Shown here piece by piece: positions 36,510-49,084 of a stretch of 64,000 nt of DNA. The DNA is from Garcia nutans (taxonomy: Eukaryota > Streptophyta > Magnoliopsida > Malpighiales > Euphorbiaceae), in the NCBI GenBank assembly GCA_947685225.1, contig CANTUV010000022.1, positions 8,474,501 through 8,538,500 on the forward strand. The letters run 5' to 3'. The translations under genes were made by a program, and so were the position numbers. The notes beneath the pieces were generated by a model. That model did no database searches and had not been told where the DNA came from. It saw nothing but the letters and a program-made list of their open reading frames with translations. The number at the start of each line of letters is the position of its first letter. Positions within the stretch are counted from its first letter, which is position 1.

Positions 36510-37620
36510 TTTATAATTTTACTATTTTAAATTAAAAAATTATAAAATCTAGTAACTAAAATACATAAATATATATAATAAAATATCTACACAATAAATA
36601 TAAAATATCTAAAAAAATTAAAAAAATCATACTTATTGCTAATTATAAGTCAATATATATCAGTATAAATGCACAACATATATATTATACATCACATTTA
36701 GAAATAATATATAATTTAAAAGTTAAATATAATTTAAAAATAAAAATAAAATAAAATAACTACACAATATCTAGATAACACTAAAAGAAAACTATACTTC
36801 TTATCAATTAAAATTTAACATATATTAATAAAAATACACAATATATTCTTCATAATAAAAAATATTATACAATTCAGCACTACAAATGTACCATATGTAC
36901 AAAAAAAAAATATCTACGTAACAACTACAAAATAATAAAAGAAGATTATATTTTTTACTAATTATAATCAGTGGCGTAGCCAGGATTTTAGATAAGGGGG
37001 GTCCAATTCAACTTAAAATTTATAATTCACAAAAATAACATTTATAATAAAATAAATAAAACAAGAAAAAGGAATTAACGAAGAAGAAACGTGAGAAAGA
37101 AGAGAAAGAGTCACAATTAAGTTATTCTTGTTTGTTTGTAATGGGCAGAGTCATTGACAAATCTTGTTTGTTTGTAATGGGCTTGATTAAAAGGCCCAGT
37201 TTTAAAGATTGGAAAAAAAAGGATGAAAAATGTTGAGAGCGTGGATCGAAGTTGCGTGCTCTCACATAGTAAGGCCAAGCTGTTCCATCTTAACCAATGT
37301 AATATTCATTCTCAAATATACCTAAAAATTTTTTATTTTTAACTGAGGGGGGAACAGGGCCCCATGGGACCCCCTTTATCTCCGCCTCTGATTATAATTC
37401 AATATATTATCAACATAAATATACAACATATACATCATACTAAATATTATATAATTTTAAAGTTAAAATATAGCATTAAAAATAAAAAAAAAATAATATC
37501 TGTACAACATGCACACATTATATATTTGTGTATGTTGTGTAAATTCTATGTATATATTATACGAATGGTGTATCTATATTGTATGTCATATATATATAGA
37601 TTATATATTGTGAATATATA
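36510..37620. repeat. Degenerate tandem array, unit about 155-170 bp, split by a hAT element
   Basis: Successive blocks near 36640, 36815 and 36950/37391 share the order TAATTATAA(g)TCAATATAT, then ATACACAACATATA, ATTATAC(A/T)AA-type words and AAAATATCTAC. The third copy is interrupted by the element at 36969-37390. The array is non-coding. Confidence 0.5.
36961..37398. mobile_element. Non-autonomous hAT element with 8-bp target duplication
   Basis: The 422-bp body runs from CAGTGGCGTAGCCAGG (36969) to CTCCGCCTCTG (37390). On the other strand the right end reads CAGAGGCGGAGATAAAGG, an imperfect inverted match of the left end. ATTATAAT flanks both sides (36961-36968, 37391-37398), the 8-bp duplication expected for hAT. 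No transposase is encoded. Confidence 0.88.
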
Positions 37621-37632
37621 CCTTTGTACGGT

Positions 37633-38970
37633 GGCGGAATCAGAAACAGAATAAAGAGAGAGGCAAATTTTTTAAGTAAAAAATAAAATTACAGGCAAAT
37701 TGAAAATAAAATTGAACATTTAATATTATAGTAAAATTTTAATTTTTGTTATAAATTTCTAAAAAAATTATATTAAAATTTTATATTATTTATTAAATTC
37801 TAAAAGTTTTTTGAATTTTTTATATATCTTTTTATTTTAATTTTTGGATATATTAATTTATTTATATTATTTTATTAAATACTATTTTAAATGAGAATAT
37901 TAGTTTTATCAAATTCATAACTAAATAATAAAATTCTAGTATTAATTAAATACCTAATCATAAAACTCTAAATACATACTAATTAAAATAAAAAAAGAAC
38001 ATATATGGTAAAAAAAAAATAATATTTATATAATACTATATATATAAATACCTAATCACAAAATTTTAAATATTCACTAATTAAAAAATTATATATGGTA
38101 AAAAAGTCAACATATATATAATACTATAAAATATTATATATATAAATAAGTAATCATAAAACTCTAAATATTCACTAATTAAAAAATATATAAAAAAGAG
38201 CAGTCCGGTACACGAATACTCCAGCAATGAGCGGGATTCCAAAAAGGCTATGATCGAAAAAGGGTCGGATCCATTAGAGCTTTGTACGCGGCATTCTCTT
38301 GCAATTGTAAGAGGCTGTATTCATGACTTGAACCCATGACCTCAGGTCACACGGCAACAACACTTACCGTTGCGCCAAGTCTCTCATTCAATTAATATAT
38401 ATATATATATATATAAAGTCAATATTTATATAAATAATATAAAATTTTATAAAAATAATATATATATATATATATCTAATCATAAAATTCTAAATATTTA
38501 CTAATTAAAAAAAATATACGATGAAGAAAGCCAATATGTATATATATATAAAAATAATATATATATAAAATACTATTAAAATTTTATAAAAATACTATAT
38601 ATATAAACACCTAATGACAAAAACTCCAAATACTCACTAATTAAAAAAAATATATGATAAAAAATTAATATGTATATAAAATATTATATATATAATTTTT
38701 ATATTTTTATAGAATACTATGTATAAAATACTATTAAAATTTTATAAAAATACTATATATATATAAATCCCTAATTATAAAACTCTAAATATCCACTACT
38801 TAAAAAATATATGATAAAAAAATTAATATATATACAAAATACTATATATATAATTTTATAGTATTTATAAAAATTTTATATATGTATAATTTTATGGTAT
38901 ATATAACGAGGGAGGAGGGGAGGGGGAGTCCAATGCCCTCCTCCCCCGAGGACCCCTTTTCCCTCATCCA
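37633..38970. repeat. Tandem AT-rich array, possibly the interior of a hAT-like element
   Basis: Six or more copies of a block around TAATCATAAAACTCTAAATA / TTCACTAATTAAAAAATATA start near 37953, 38049, 38150, 38477, 38607 and 38766, spaced about 95-160 bp apart. The outer ends, GGTGGCGGAATCAG at about 37630 and CCTTTTCCCTCATCCAC at about 38970, are weakly inverted-complementary, so the whole could be one decayed element with internal tandem repeats. That part is uncertain. Confidence 0.5.
38192..38385 (-). mobile_element. Au-like SINE
   Basis: On the minus strand the sequence starts GAGAGACTTGGCGCAACGGT (RNA polymerase III A-box region), followed by a B box GGTTCAAGTC at about 38323-38332. 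It ends with a GTACCGGACTGCTCTTTTTT tail. Order and wording match my knowledge of the plant Au SINE family, which is tRNA-derived and about 180 bp long. It depends on LINE proteins for movement. It interrupts the tandem array. A clear target duplication is obscured by the AT-rich surroundings. Confidence 0.85.
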
Positions 38971-39566
38971 CTATCTTTATATGTTGTGTATATATATTAA
39001 AAAATTAAATATATATATTAAAATTAAAAATTAACTCAAATAAATACTAAAATAAAATAAACATAATTCAAAAAAAGATATAACAACATTCATAAAATAC
39101 AAGTTCAAAATAAATTAATTAAAAAATTCACAATTTTTTTTAAAATTTTTTATCAAATATCTAAAATGTATTGTCATTAAAGAATAAAATATTTAATATT
39201 ATATTTCAATAATAATAATAATAATAATAAAAAATATAAATATATTTATAAATATTAAATAATATGAAAGAGCAAATAAACTTTCTGTAAATAAAAAAAA
39301 GGAAAAAGGAAAATAAAAGAAAAGATTGAAGAAGGGGGAGAGGGATAGAAGAGAAAAAGAAAAGAAAAGACACGAAGAAAAAAAAAAGAAAAACATTGAT
39401 GGAGGGAAAAAAAAAAAAAGGATGCACACGGCAAAAATGAAAACCGAAAATAAAATAGGGATAGACTTGTAATTTCCCGAAAGTACTATGCCGGAGGTCA
39501 AACCTCTTATTGGGCCAAAGACTGTGGGCAGTACAATTGAAAAGCCTTGTTTGTTACATGTTCATA
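38971..39566. other. AT-rich, purine-biased intergenic DNA
   Basis: A GA-rich stretch near 39295-39420 produces long Phe/Ser-rich artefact ORFs on the minus strand. The end lies just downstream of the CASP-like pseudogene. No gene seen. Confidence 0.55.
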
Positions 39567-41467
39567 TTATTGTTGAGTTTGGGCTCTTTTGGAAAGAGCA
39601 AGAGATAATAAAAGTGAAGAAACAACAAAACAAAGAAAACCCAAGAGCAGAAGAGTGCCAGAGACACATGCCATGTTACAGAAAGCATCAAGTTGAGTTC
39701 TAATTTCTGAAAGTGAGCTGTTGTCAAGTCTCTGCATAAGATGATCATGGTTCTTTTTCAGATCATATGTTGCTCCAACCCCACTCGCCAATGGTGATAA
39801 TATCGCCTGTTCATAATTTGTACAATTCATTATTTTTTTTTTATCAATACCAAGAAGGAAATGTATGATGCATTTATGGGAAATTTTTTGTCTCCATCGA
39901 GTTTATGACTCCATCCATACATCCAACCAATTATAATTTAAGAAGTGAGTTATAATATCAAAAAAAATTAATTAATTTTTATTTTTGAATCATATATCGT
40001 GATTAATTAGATGTATGGGTAGAGTTATAAATCCGAGCTAGATGCATTGATAGAGTAAAAGAAACTTGGAGGAACCTTATCGCCGAAGAAGTCGAAGTAA
40101 AGCAGGCCGACACTGTTAACCAGGCGTTTCCCTGTGCTGATATGATAGATAAATTGCAAAGGGTAATTGCAACAGTGTATATCCCAACCCAATCACGCCC
40201 GTTCATGACATGTACCTGTTTTACAATTTCATAAATATATATATATATATATATATTTTACATATTCGGAATATTCAATCCTAATTAATGTTCTTAAATT
40301 TACATTTATAGAAAATTACAGTACTAATTTATATGCCTTTCATTTATTTGATTTAATAATTATATTATTTGATAATTTGCAATTTTTGAATGAATAAAAT
40401 CACAAATTAATCATCACCTAAATTTCAAGGTGAAATTGCAAATCTATTAATTGTTCAAAACCCATCATTTTGATGGTTTTTGATTTTCCAAATAAAAGGT
40501 AGGATTTTGATAAAATCTCTCATTTTAATGAAGGATTTTCTAAATTATCTTTTTAATTATTATCAAAATACCATTAAAAATTAACAAAATTTTTACATCA
40601 AACATTAATTGAAATTCTATGAAGAGAAAATTGCAATTTATATCACTTTTAATTTTCAAAAATATCCCAATATTTTAGTATATTTTTAATATACCAATTG
40701 TATACTAAGTGCATACTTTTGAAAGTCAAGTATGCTTTTAGTATACTACATATTCTTTAGACATATACCTTTAAGTATTTATATTTTTGAAATTGAAAAT
40801 CTAAAAATGATATTTTTGAAAATAAAAAAATCAAATTGAATATTATTTTAAACAATTTTATTTTTTAGGTATTTTTGAAGAAATCCTTTCTATGAAATTC
40901 ATGAAATCATGAAGCCAAATTTTTATTCTCATGGATTTTAAAATGTTCAACGCAAACATGGATTTTAAAGATTAATTGAGCTATTTATAGACATTTATCA
41001 ATGATCAAATGGGATTTGCACATATGCTTCATACTACACTTAACAGTTAATCTTTAAAATTTAAAATTATTAAAATTTTATAAGTGTGAGAGAAATTTTA
41101 TATCGAAAATATCAAAAAAGATAAATCTACTGAAATATACATAAATAGAGTAAAAAAAAAACCTATAAACCAAAGAAAAAACCCTCAAAAAGCAAACAAT
41201 TTAAATTAGTTATGGAGAAATTTATCACACTAAAGAGTTTATTCTCAGCTATTCATACAAACAAAACCTCTGAAAGTAAAGACAAGCTTACGTATAGGAG
41301 TAGATATGCTTGAGGCGAACTGTGACATCCGGCGATGATAAAACAGCTTTAAATGTTGCTGAATCAGTTGCAATAATAATTACTGATGTTAATACCAAAA
41401 TTAATGTTAGTACTCTCAGTATAAGCGTTGTTATTGGCAAGGCCTTTGAAATCTGTGGCTCAGACAT
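39567..41467 (-). pseudogene. CASP-like (CASPL) membrane protein gene, disrupted
   Basis: Exons on the minus strand are 41467-41292, 40215-40076 and 39806-39567, with plausible GT-AG sites and a predicted length of 183 residues if unbroken. Exon 1 begins MSEPQISKALPITT and carries a hydrophobic helix (LILRVLTLILVLTSVIIIAT). Exon 2 encodes GYTLLQLPFAIY and then TGKRLVNS...YFDFFGDK. Exon 3 encodes SPLASGVGATYDLKK and the last membrane helix before SKRAQTQQ. This four-helix layout with the GDK exon joint is that of the Casparian-strip membrane protein-like family, plasma-membrane scaffold proteins. Two defects break it: a TGA at 40205-40203 and a 4-bp TATC duplication near 40148 that shifts frame between the two exon 2 motifs. 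The exons otherwise look well kept, so loss may be recent, or the sequence may contain errors. Confidence 0.75.
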
Positions 41468-43523
41468 TATTATTTCAAATCGATTTAAATCAAAATGTTA
41501 AAGAAACTTAACCAAGCAAAGCTTCAATTAATCTATATATGAGTTTTGCACTATTAATTTCTGTCTTGTTGATATATAGAACAGCATTTTCTGTTTTATA
41601 AATGAATTTGCTAGTGCTAATACCTCCAAAAAGAAATAAATTAATATTAAATTTGTTGCTAGTTTTTAATTCTTGCATTTATATAATGATAAGATTGATG
41701 GAGGGGAAAACTTACAAAATATTTTTATTGTGGAAATTTATACATCGAATGATATTATTTTTTTATTAGCATAAAAAATTTCACTAATTTATTTTTTTTT
41801 CAAGGATAAAATATAATCAATTTTTGAGGACAAACTAACAATATTATTTTTTTAATGTAATTTTTTTTGTTTTAGAAAAATTTAATTTTATTTCGTAATA
41901 GAACGATATACTACTATGAGATTAACACTATTTTTAGATTAAGAATTTATACAATAAATAACAGTTGTAAAGAGTGTAAAACTGATTATGGCCTTTTGTT
42001 TGGACAAAAAGAATTGTAAAATAAAATATATATGATTTTTTCAAATTTCTTGAGAACTAACTACAAACAAACACCCTCAAAATCACTAAAATTTTAACCT
42101 GACAAATTAGTGGATTGAAAATAAAAAAGTTTCATACAAATTTCTTCTTCTGATTGAAATGTTTCATTTAGATTAAAGGCCAATAGCCCCTCTGACTCTG
42201 AGGTTTTTGAGAAGTCTGAAATTATATTTTGTGCAATTTTTTATTAGGTTATTATATTTTGTGATATATTTTTTTTGCCGTAATTGAAACTTGACCTTTT
42301 CAAAAATTAATAAATCATCCATTTTTAAAGAAAGTAAACACGCATTTTACAAATTGTGAGCCTCGCCGGAACATCAATCGGTCCATTTAAGAAATCGAAA
42401 CGCTCATTTGAATTTAATTTCACACAAAAGTGTGGAGTTCATTCTTTAGTCTGTTTGGTAAACTCAGACTTATTTAGCTTATTTTTGAAATTTTGATTTT
42501 AGAGTTATCACTTTGAATTTATTTTGAAAATGAAAAAACTTAAAAATCTCATTTTGACTCTAATTTTATTTAGTCAAAAAATATACTAGCCCAAACTAAA
42601 TGATGGATATGTGGACTAAGTTTTTCAGTTTTAAATAAAAATAATTTGGTCTTTAAATAAATTTTAACTTATAAAAATTATTTCCTGAATGACAAATGTA
42701 AATATGTATGAACAATATAAATATGCATGAAATCCATAACCAATTAAAATAATCAAGGCAATATTAAAAGCATATAATAAAACCTTAATTACGTGAAAAA
42801 CCAATTAAAAGGAGATCCTAACTTTAATTCTTATAGTATCTTGGATCAAACACTCATTCCCTAAAATAATTCAAATAAAGTAAAGCAAATAAACAAAACA
42901 CGATAAAATAATTAAATTAAAATAAAATAATTAAAGAAATAAAGAGGAAGAGAGAAACAAGTTAGGTTTGTTTGATTTGGTTTGCTATTTGGGTTTAAAT
43001 TCCAAAATATGCCTGTATATCTGTTCAAATGGGAATTAAAATCTCGCAGTTCAATCTATTTTTTCAATGAATAATTTTAATTATCTTAATTATTATATTT
43101 TTAGGTTTAGTCTAATTATCGAAATGAAAAAGAGTTGAATTGAGGTGCTTTACCTTTTTTTTTGTCTTTGCTTTGGTTAAGACGGGTCACGTAGCGCCTT
43201 TCCAAATCGAAGTTCCATCTTGAGGATATTGATGAGTTAAACCAATTCTCTACTCCAAGTTAAGGTAGTTGAAAGTAAGCCTAAAGAGTTGATCAATTTT
43301 AAATTACTAAGCCAAGTTGAAATTAGTCAATTTGTTGGCCCCGCACCACGTTAATTTTAGCATTAGAGGTAATGAAGAAGACGAGCCCTAAGTAGTTAAA
43401 AACCACAGAGGAAGAAGATTTTTCTTATAGAATGATAAGAGGGAGAAGAGAGAAAAAAATAGCAAAAAGTTACTTGCCTTTCAGGTGTGCTTTGAATTTT
43501 GGAGAAGCTAGGCTATTTATAGC
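41468..43523. other. Intergenic DNA, AT-rich
   Basis: No gene seen. The last 400 bases before the copia insertion (about 43130-43523) are less AT-rich and end GGCTATTTATAGC, which on the minus strand contains a TATA-like CTATAAATAGCC. They could be part of an older LTR split by the insertion, continuing at 48640, but I could not find its ends. Confidence 0.45.
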
Positions 43524-46500
43524 TATTGAGGAAAGTCAATCTTCTTATTAAGAAAATATATATTACAGATGATTATAGGATCAAAAGACTTTATTTCGTA
43601 TAATGTCCTATTTTAGCTTTGAGAAACAATATATATATAGATTGTACACTGTTTTTTAATATACAGAAATATATACAGAAATTCTTCTCTTCAAATCTTC
43701 TTATTCTTCAATTATTCTTGACAACATGGTATCAGAGCATATGGTTTCGACCAGGTAGTCGATCTATTGTGCTCATCATCTACTAAACCTTTCTCAGCCA
43801 TGGCCGATGATGATGTTACCAGTAGGAATTCTGTCCAGACGACGAAATCACCAAATGGGGAAACTTTGCTAGAACAATTGGCAAAACTCCTACAGAAACC
43901 AACACAGACAAATCAGACAAATCAAGCTGTGAATATCAGCACAAAATTAAATCAGTTTAATTATACTCTATGGGCCAGATTAATGAGGTTGGCAATCGGA
44001 GGCAGAGGATTGCTCCACCACCTAAAAGGTGTTCCTACACCACCAAAGATGACAGATTCGAACTTCTACTAATGGGAACAAGTAGATCTTACTGTTTGCA
44101 CTTGGATTTTAGATAATATGGAACCTGATATGGTTCCCAACTATGCTGAATATCCATCTGCAAAAGCTTTATGGGATGGGTTAGCAACAACATTCGGTCA
44201 CAAAGATGATGGGATGCAAATATATGAATTAACTGTAAAGGCTCACAGTATGAAACAAGGCAGTAACACAATCGAACAATTTTATAGCGATTGTAAAAGA
44301 ATCTGGCGCGAAATAGAGTTGAGACAACCTAACCCGATGCGAGACGAAGAAGACATTAACGTCTTCAACAGACTACGTTCTGAAGCACAGCTCTTTCAAT
44401 TTTTGAGCGGTGTTGATGATATCTATGATGCTGAACGGAGAGACTTGCTAAAGGAGAGTCCTTTACCGACGGTCGAAAAAGCCTTCGCTACAATCCGGCG
44501 AGAAGGCGTTCGTCGGGGACTGATGGGATCAAAACCAGAAACCATGGGAGCAGGGGTGGGATCTGGTTTGAAGATTGGGCCTCAGAACGAAGTCATCATC
44601 GGCCAAGGACTCGCCTCTAGGACCGGCTCAGAACAGACCAAAAATGGCTAGCAACCATCATGGCGGGACGGTGGCGATCGTGAAAAAAGGGACAGAACCA
44701 AGCTCAAGTGCAGTAACTGTGGCCAAAAGAAGCATACAAGGGAAGAATGCTTCGAAATTATTGGATACCCAGATTGGTGGAAGGACCGCCGGCAAAAAGA
44801 GAAGGGGACCGCTGCAACTACCGCCGGCAGTAACACTGGAGAAGAAGGCAGAAACACAGGGGCAAGTAGAGGCTATGCGGCTGTGGTAAGAGAGGAACCC
44901 TCAAATGAGGGATTTAAAGGTAAACCTAGTTACCTTGATATTTTACGTTTAAGTCCCTCAACAAACAAGAATTTACAGGTTGAGCAGGAAGGTTTTAAAG
45001 AATTACAGAAAGGCAACAAATTGGAGATTAATTCAGAATCTTGTCCTGGAAAATTACAAATGGGTCCCAGAACTTCAAAAAGTTGTCAATTGCATCCAGG
45101 AACCAATTTTTCAGTTAAACAGGAATGGGGTCATGATCAGAAGGACTCTAGATGGTTAATTGACTCTGGTGCTACTGATACTTTAACTTTTGATAAACAG
45201 GATTTGATTACTTCTTCTGCTCCACAAAAAAATTCGATTCAAAGTGCGAATGGAGGTTTATCTGAAGTTCAAGGAGCTGGAACAATTGAGATTTCTCAAA
45301 ATTTAAAACTCAGAAATTGTCTTTATGTGCCAAGCCTGTCTTGCAAATTATTATCTGTTAGCCATGTCACTAAGGAACTTAATTGTATTGTGCTAATGTT
45401 TCCTGATTTTTGTCTCTTACAGGATATTCAGTAGGGGAAAGTAATTGGGTGTGGCACTGAACGTGGAGGACTCTACTATGTGGACGAGGTAGTTCAACAT
45501 GGGATTGCTGGGCTGACTCGCGGATCAGTTGAAAGACAACAGTGGTTATGGCACAGGCGTTTAGGACATCCATCCATAGGGTACCTTAGAACTTTATTTC
45601 CAAGTTTATTTTCGCATAATACTAGTTTGTCTTGTGAAACATGTTTATTATCAAAAAGTCATAAACAGCCTTATAAACCTTCTCATACTCGTACTCAAAA
45701 TGTTTTTTCTCTTATTCACTCTGATGTATGGGGGCCTGCCCTCCAAATAGGAACTCATGTTTCACATAATGGATTTCAATTTTTTGTGTTATTCATTGAT
45801 GACTGTTCTCGTATGACTTGGGTCTATTTTCTAAAAACTAAATCTGAGGTGGCTTCCAAATTTATTGAATTTCACAATATGATCAGTACCCAGTATCAGA
45901 AAAATATTCAAATCCTCAGATCTGATAATGGGGGGGGGGGGGGGGGGGAATATGTTAACTCCACTCTTCGCCAGTTCTTTCAGGAAAAAGGAATTATTCA
46001 TCAAACATCTTGCCCTCATACACCACAACAAAATGGTGTTGCAGAGAGAAAGAATCGGTTGATTCTAGAAATGACGAGAGCTATGCTCCTGGAATCTCAT
46101 GCTCCTACCTTCCTATGGCCTGAAGCTGTAGCAACCTCAGTTTATCTCATAAATCGATTGCCTACAAAAATTCTTCAACTCCAAACACCACTAAAAGAAC
46201 TGTCAAAACATGTGAGTATTCCTTCTATTTTGACTCTTCAACCTCGTGTTTTTGGATGTTCTGTGTTCGTTCATGTTCCAAAAACAGAAAGAACTAAGTT
46301 CGAAGCTTGTTCACTCAAGTGTGTTTTTGTTGGGTATGGGAGTCACCAAAAAGGGTACAGATGCTATCATCCTTCCAGTCGTAGGATATATGTGTCTATG
46401 GATTGTGATTTCCTAGAAACCGAGTTCTTTTATTTCACCCAACCCACTGGTCAGGGGGAGAGTAAACTTAATCCATTGAGTTGGTTGTCTAGTTCTTCTT

Positions 46501-48639
46501 CTATGTCTGTTCCAATTACTACTGTGTCTGAAACAGGTCCAAAAGAGCTAGTACTTGATCTCACCGAACAACCTTGTCTCATGGGACAGAATCAATCACC
46601 AGAACACGTCTCCCCACTGAATGACTGTGAGGTAAATACTGACAATAATATTAGTCACAATATAATTGATGTTGATACAGAGACTGAAGAACATGAGTCC
46701 AGAAATGAAGCAGAACCAGAACTTGAGAAATATATACTTCCTCCTAGGAGTACAAGGGGAATTCCTCCAAAGAGATATGAACCAGAATATGAGCCTAAAC
46801 AGTCAAAGTATCCAGTTACTAATATTGTCAGGGGGAGCCTATCCACTACAGCTCAAGCTTTTGCAGCTACAATATATTATGAGATTCTTCCAAGTAATGT
46901 ACAAGAGGCCATTAGTCAAGATGAATGGCGTGAAGCTATGAAGATTGAAATGGAAGCCTTAGAAAAAAGCGAGACATGGGAAAAATGTAAGATACCTCCG
47001 AATAAGAAACCAGTTGGATGTCGGTGGGTTTTTGCAATCAAGCGCAAGGCAGATGGTTCTATAGAAAGATATAAAGCAAGATTAGTAGCAAAAGGGTATA
47101 CTCAAACTTATGGGGTTGATTATTCTGAGACTTTCTCCCCAGTGGCTAAAATTGATACTATACGGGTATTGTTCTCTGTTGCTGCTAATCAAGACTGGCC
47201 ACTTTATCAGTTTGATGTGAAGAATGCCTTTCTCCATGGAGACTTACAGGAGGAGGTGTATATGATACCACCACCAGGTTTTTCTGATGGCCTTCAACCT
47301 GGAGAAGTTTGTAAACTCAAGAAGGCTTTGTATGGTCTTAAACAGTCCCCGAGAGCATGGTTTGGGAAGTTTACTGTGGTAATGAAGAAATATGGATATC
47401 AACATAGTAACTCCGATCATACCTTGTTCATCAAAGATAGAAGCAATAAAGTTACTTGTTTGATTATCTATGTTGATGATATGATAATCACAGGAAACGA
47501 TATAGAAGAAATGAAGGAGCTTAGGGAGAATCTTTTTCAAGAATTTGAAATGAAAAACTTGGGCCAACTTAAATACTTCCTCGGCATTGAAGTACTGAGA
47601 TCAAATAAGGGGATTTTTATCTCTCAAAGGAAGTATGTCCTGGATTTGTTGGCTGAGATAGGGATGTTGGACTGCAAGCCTGTTGACACTCCTATGATTG
47701 TGAATCATGGTTTGAAGATTAGTGAAGAAGCAGAGTCTGCTGATCAAAGACAGTATCAGCATCTTGTTGGGAAACTCATCTATTTATCCCATACAAGACC
47801 TGATATTGCCTATGCTGTTGGTATATTGAGTCAGTTTATGCACTGCCCTCAGTCTGATCACATGGAAGCTGCCTTAAGGGTCATCCGATACTTAAAGGGA
47901 TCTCCAGGTAGAGGAGTGTGGTTCAAGAAACATGGACACTTGGAGATTCAAGCTTATACTGATGCTGATTGGGCAGAAAATCCAGTTGATAGAAGATCCA
48001 CATCTGGATATCTTACCTTTGTTGGTGGTAATCTTGTTACTTGGAAAAGCAAAAAGCAGAAAGTAGTAGCTCTCTCTAGTGCAGAGGCAGAATTTCGAGG
48101 AATAGCACGTGGTCTTACAGAAGTATTATGGCTGAGGAAGCTTCTTACTGAAATTGGTTTTCCTGTTCATGAGGTATGCAAGTTAATGTGCGACAATAAA
48201 GCTGCTATCTGCATTTCAGAAAATCCTGTACAACATGACAGGACCAAGCATGTTGAGATTGACAGACATTTCATCAAAGAGAAGCTGGATAGTGGAATTA
48301 TTACTCTTCCACATGTTCGATCCGAGGATCAGCTAGCTGATATGCTTACTAAAGCTATTAATGGTCGAATGTTTCAAGCTATACTGTGCAAGTTGAATGT
48401 GTGTGATCCCACAATCCAACTTGAGGGGGAGTATTGAGGAAAGTCAATTTTCTTATTAAGGAAATATATATTACAGATGGTTATAGGATCAAAAGACTTT
48501 ATTTCGTATAATGTCCTATTTTAGCTTTGAGAAACAATATATATATAGATTGTACACTGTTTTTTAATATACAGAAATATATACAGAAATTCTTCTCTTC
48601 AAATCTTCTTATTCTTCAATTATTCTTGACAACAATAGC
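43519..48639 (+). mobile_element. Ty1/copia element with TA...CA LTR ends and ATAGC target duplication
   Basis: LTRs are 43524-43726 and 48432-48634 (203 bp each, three differences found by eye, all in the first 50 bases). Taking the LTR start as TATTGAGG and the end as GACAACA gives a perfect 5-bp duplication ATAGC on both sides (43519-43523, 48635-48639). The TG start three bases in does not give one. The primer site TGGTATCAGAGC starts immediately at 43727, and a purine tract GAGGGGGAG precedes the 3' LTR. Confidence 0.9.
43800..48437 (+). pseudogene. Copia gag-pol polyprotein, one frame with three stops
   Basis: A single frame of 1546 codons from an ATG in a GCCATGG context. In order: gag; zinc knuckle CSNCGQKKHTREEC (C304, C307, H312, C317); protease DSGATD (D455); GAG-pre-integrase WHRRLGH; integrase D642, D709 and E749; reverse transcriptase IYVDDM (D1226, D1227); and RNase H with SSAEAEF and ENPVQHDRTKHVEID. 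Stops interrupt codon 91 (TAA, 44070), codon 284 (TAG, 44649) and codon 545 (TAG, 45432). From codon 546 to the end (45435-48437) it is open. Six Gly codons in a 19-base G run (45930-45948) widen the D-to-E spacing to 39 residues. The final TGA lies inside the 3' LTR, so the purine tract is coding. The element is probably non-autonomous now. Confidence 0.93.
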
Positions 48640-49084
48640 CAAGTTCGAGAATGAAAAAGTTGTCAGTTTCATATGTGAGATTGACGGAAAAATGAGGCTT
48701 CCATGGCTTTCATGTAGTATGTCAGTTTCACCCGTTTTGGGCTCGTCCAATATCCGTTTTGTGTGATTCTTTTTGCGTGGGATTTGTAACTTGATAGGCT
48801 ATGTACTATAGTTTTCAAGGGGTCCATAAGAATCCATATTTTGCTCCAAACCCCACACATATGCATATACATATCTTGAATGGTATAGAATTTAAGCTTT
48901 AAAGTTGCCCTCCATTATAGTTACTTTGTTTGAAAAGTAATCATGATGTTAATGAGCATGATCTATCATAGTCAGATTGGGTAAAATGTTGATGCATATG
49001 TTATGCATGGAAAGAGGTCAATTCTAGATTTAATCTAGTTTTAATGCTTATGATAGGCAATACATAAAACTGACAAATTTAGGC
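48640..49084. other. Intergenic DNA
   Basis: The first part would be contiguous with 43523 before the copia insertion. No gene seen. The small ORFs here lack any motif. Confidence 0.45.

Noticed and set aside
38192..38385. tRNA gene, suggested by A- and B-box sequences
   Set aside because: The spacing, the long body and the T-rich tail fit a tRNA-derived SINE; no cloverleaf or anticodon arm is evident.
39199..39501. 100-residue Phe-rich minus-strand ORF
   Set aside because: Low-complexity translation of an A/G-rich stretch.
43522..43526. gctat/atagc as an inverted target-site flank when TG is taken as the LTR start
   Set aside because: A shift of three bases gives a direct ATAGC duplication at both ends, which explains the coincidence.
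48640..49084. An older LTR interrupted by the copia insertion and continuing from 43523
   Set aside because: A TATA-like motif at 43511-43523 hinted at it, but no LTR ends, primer site or second copy could be found.
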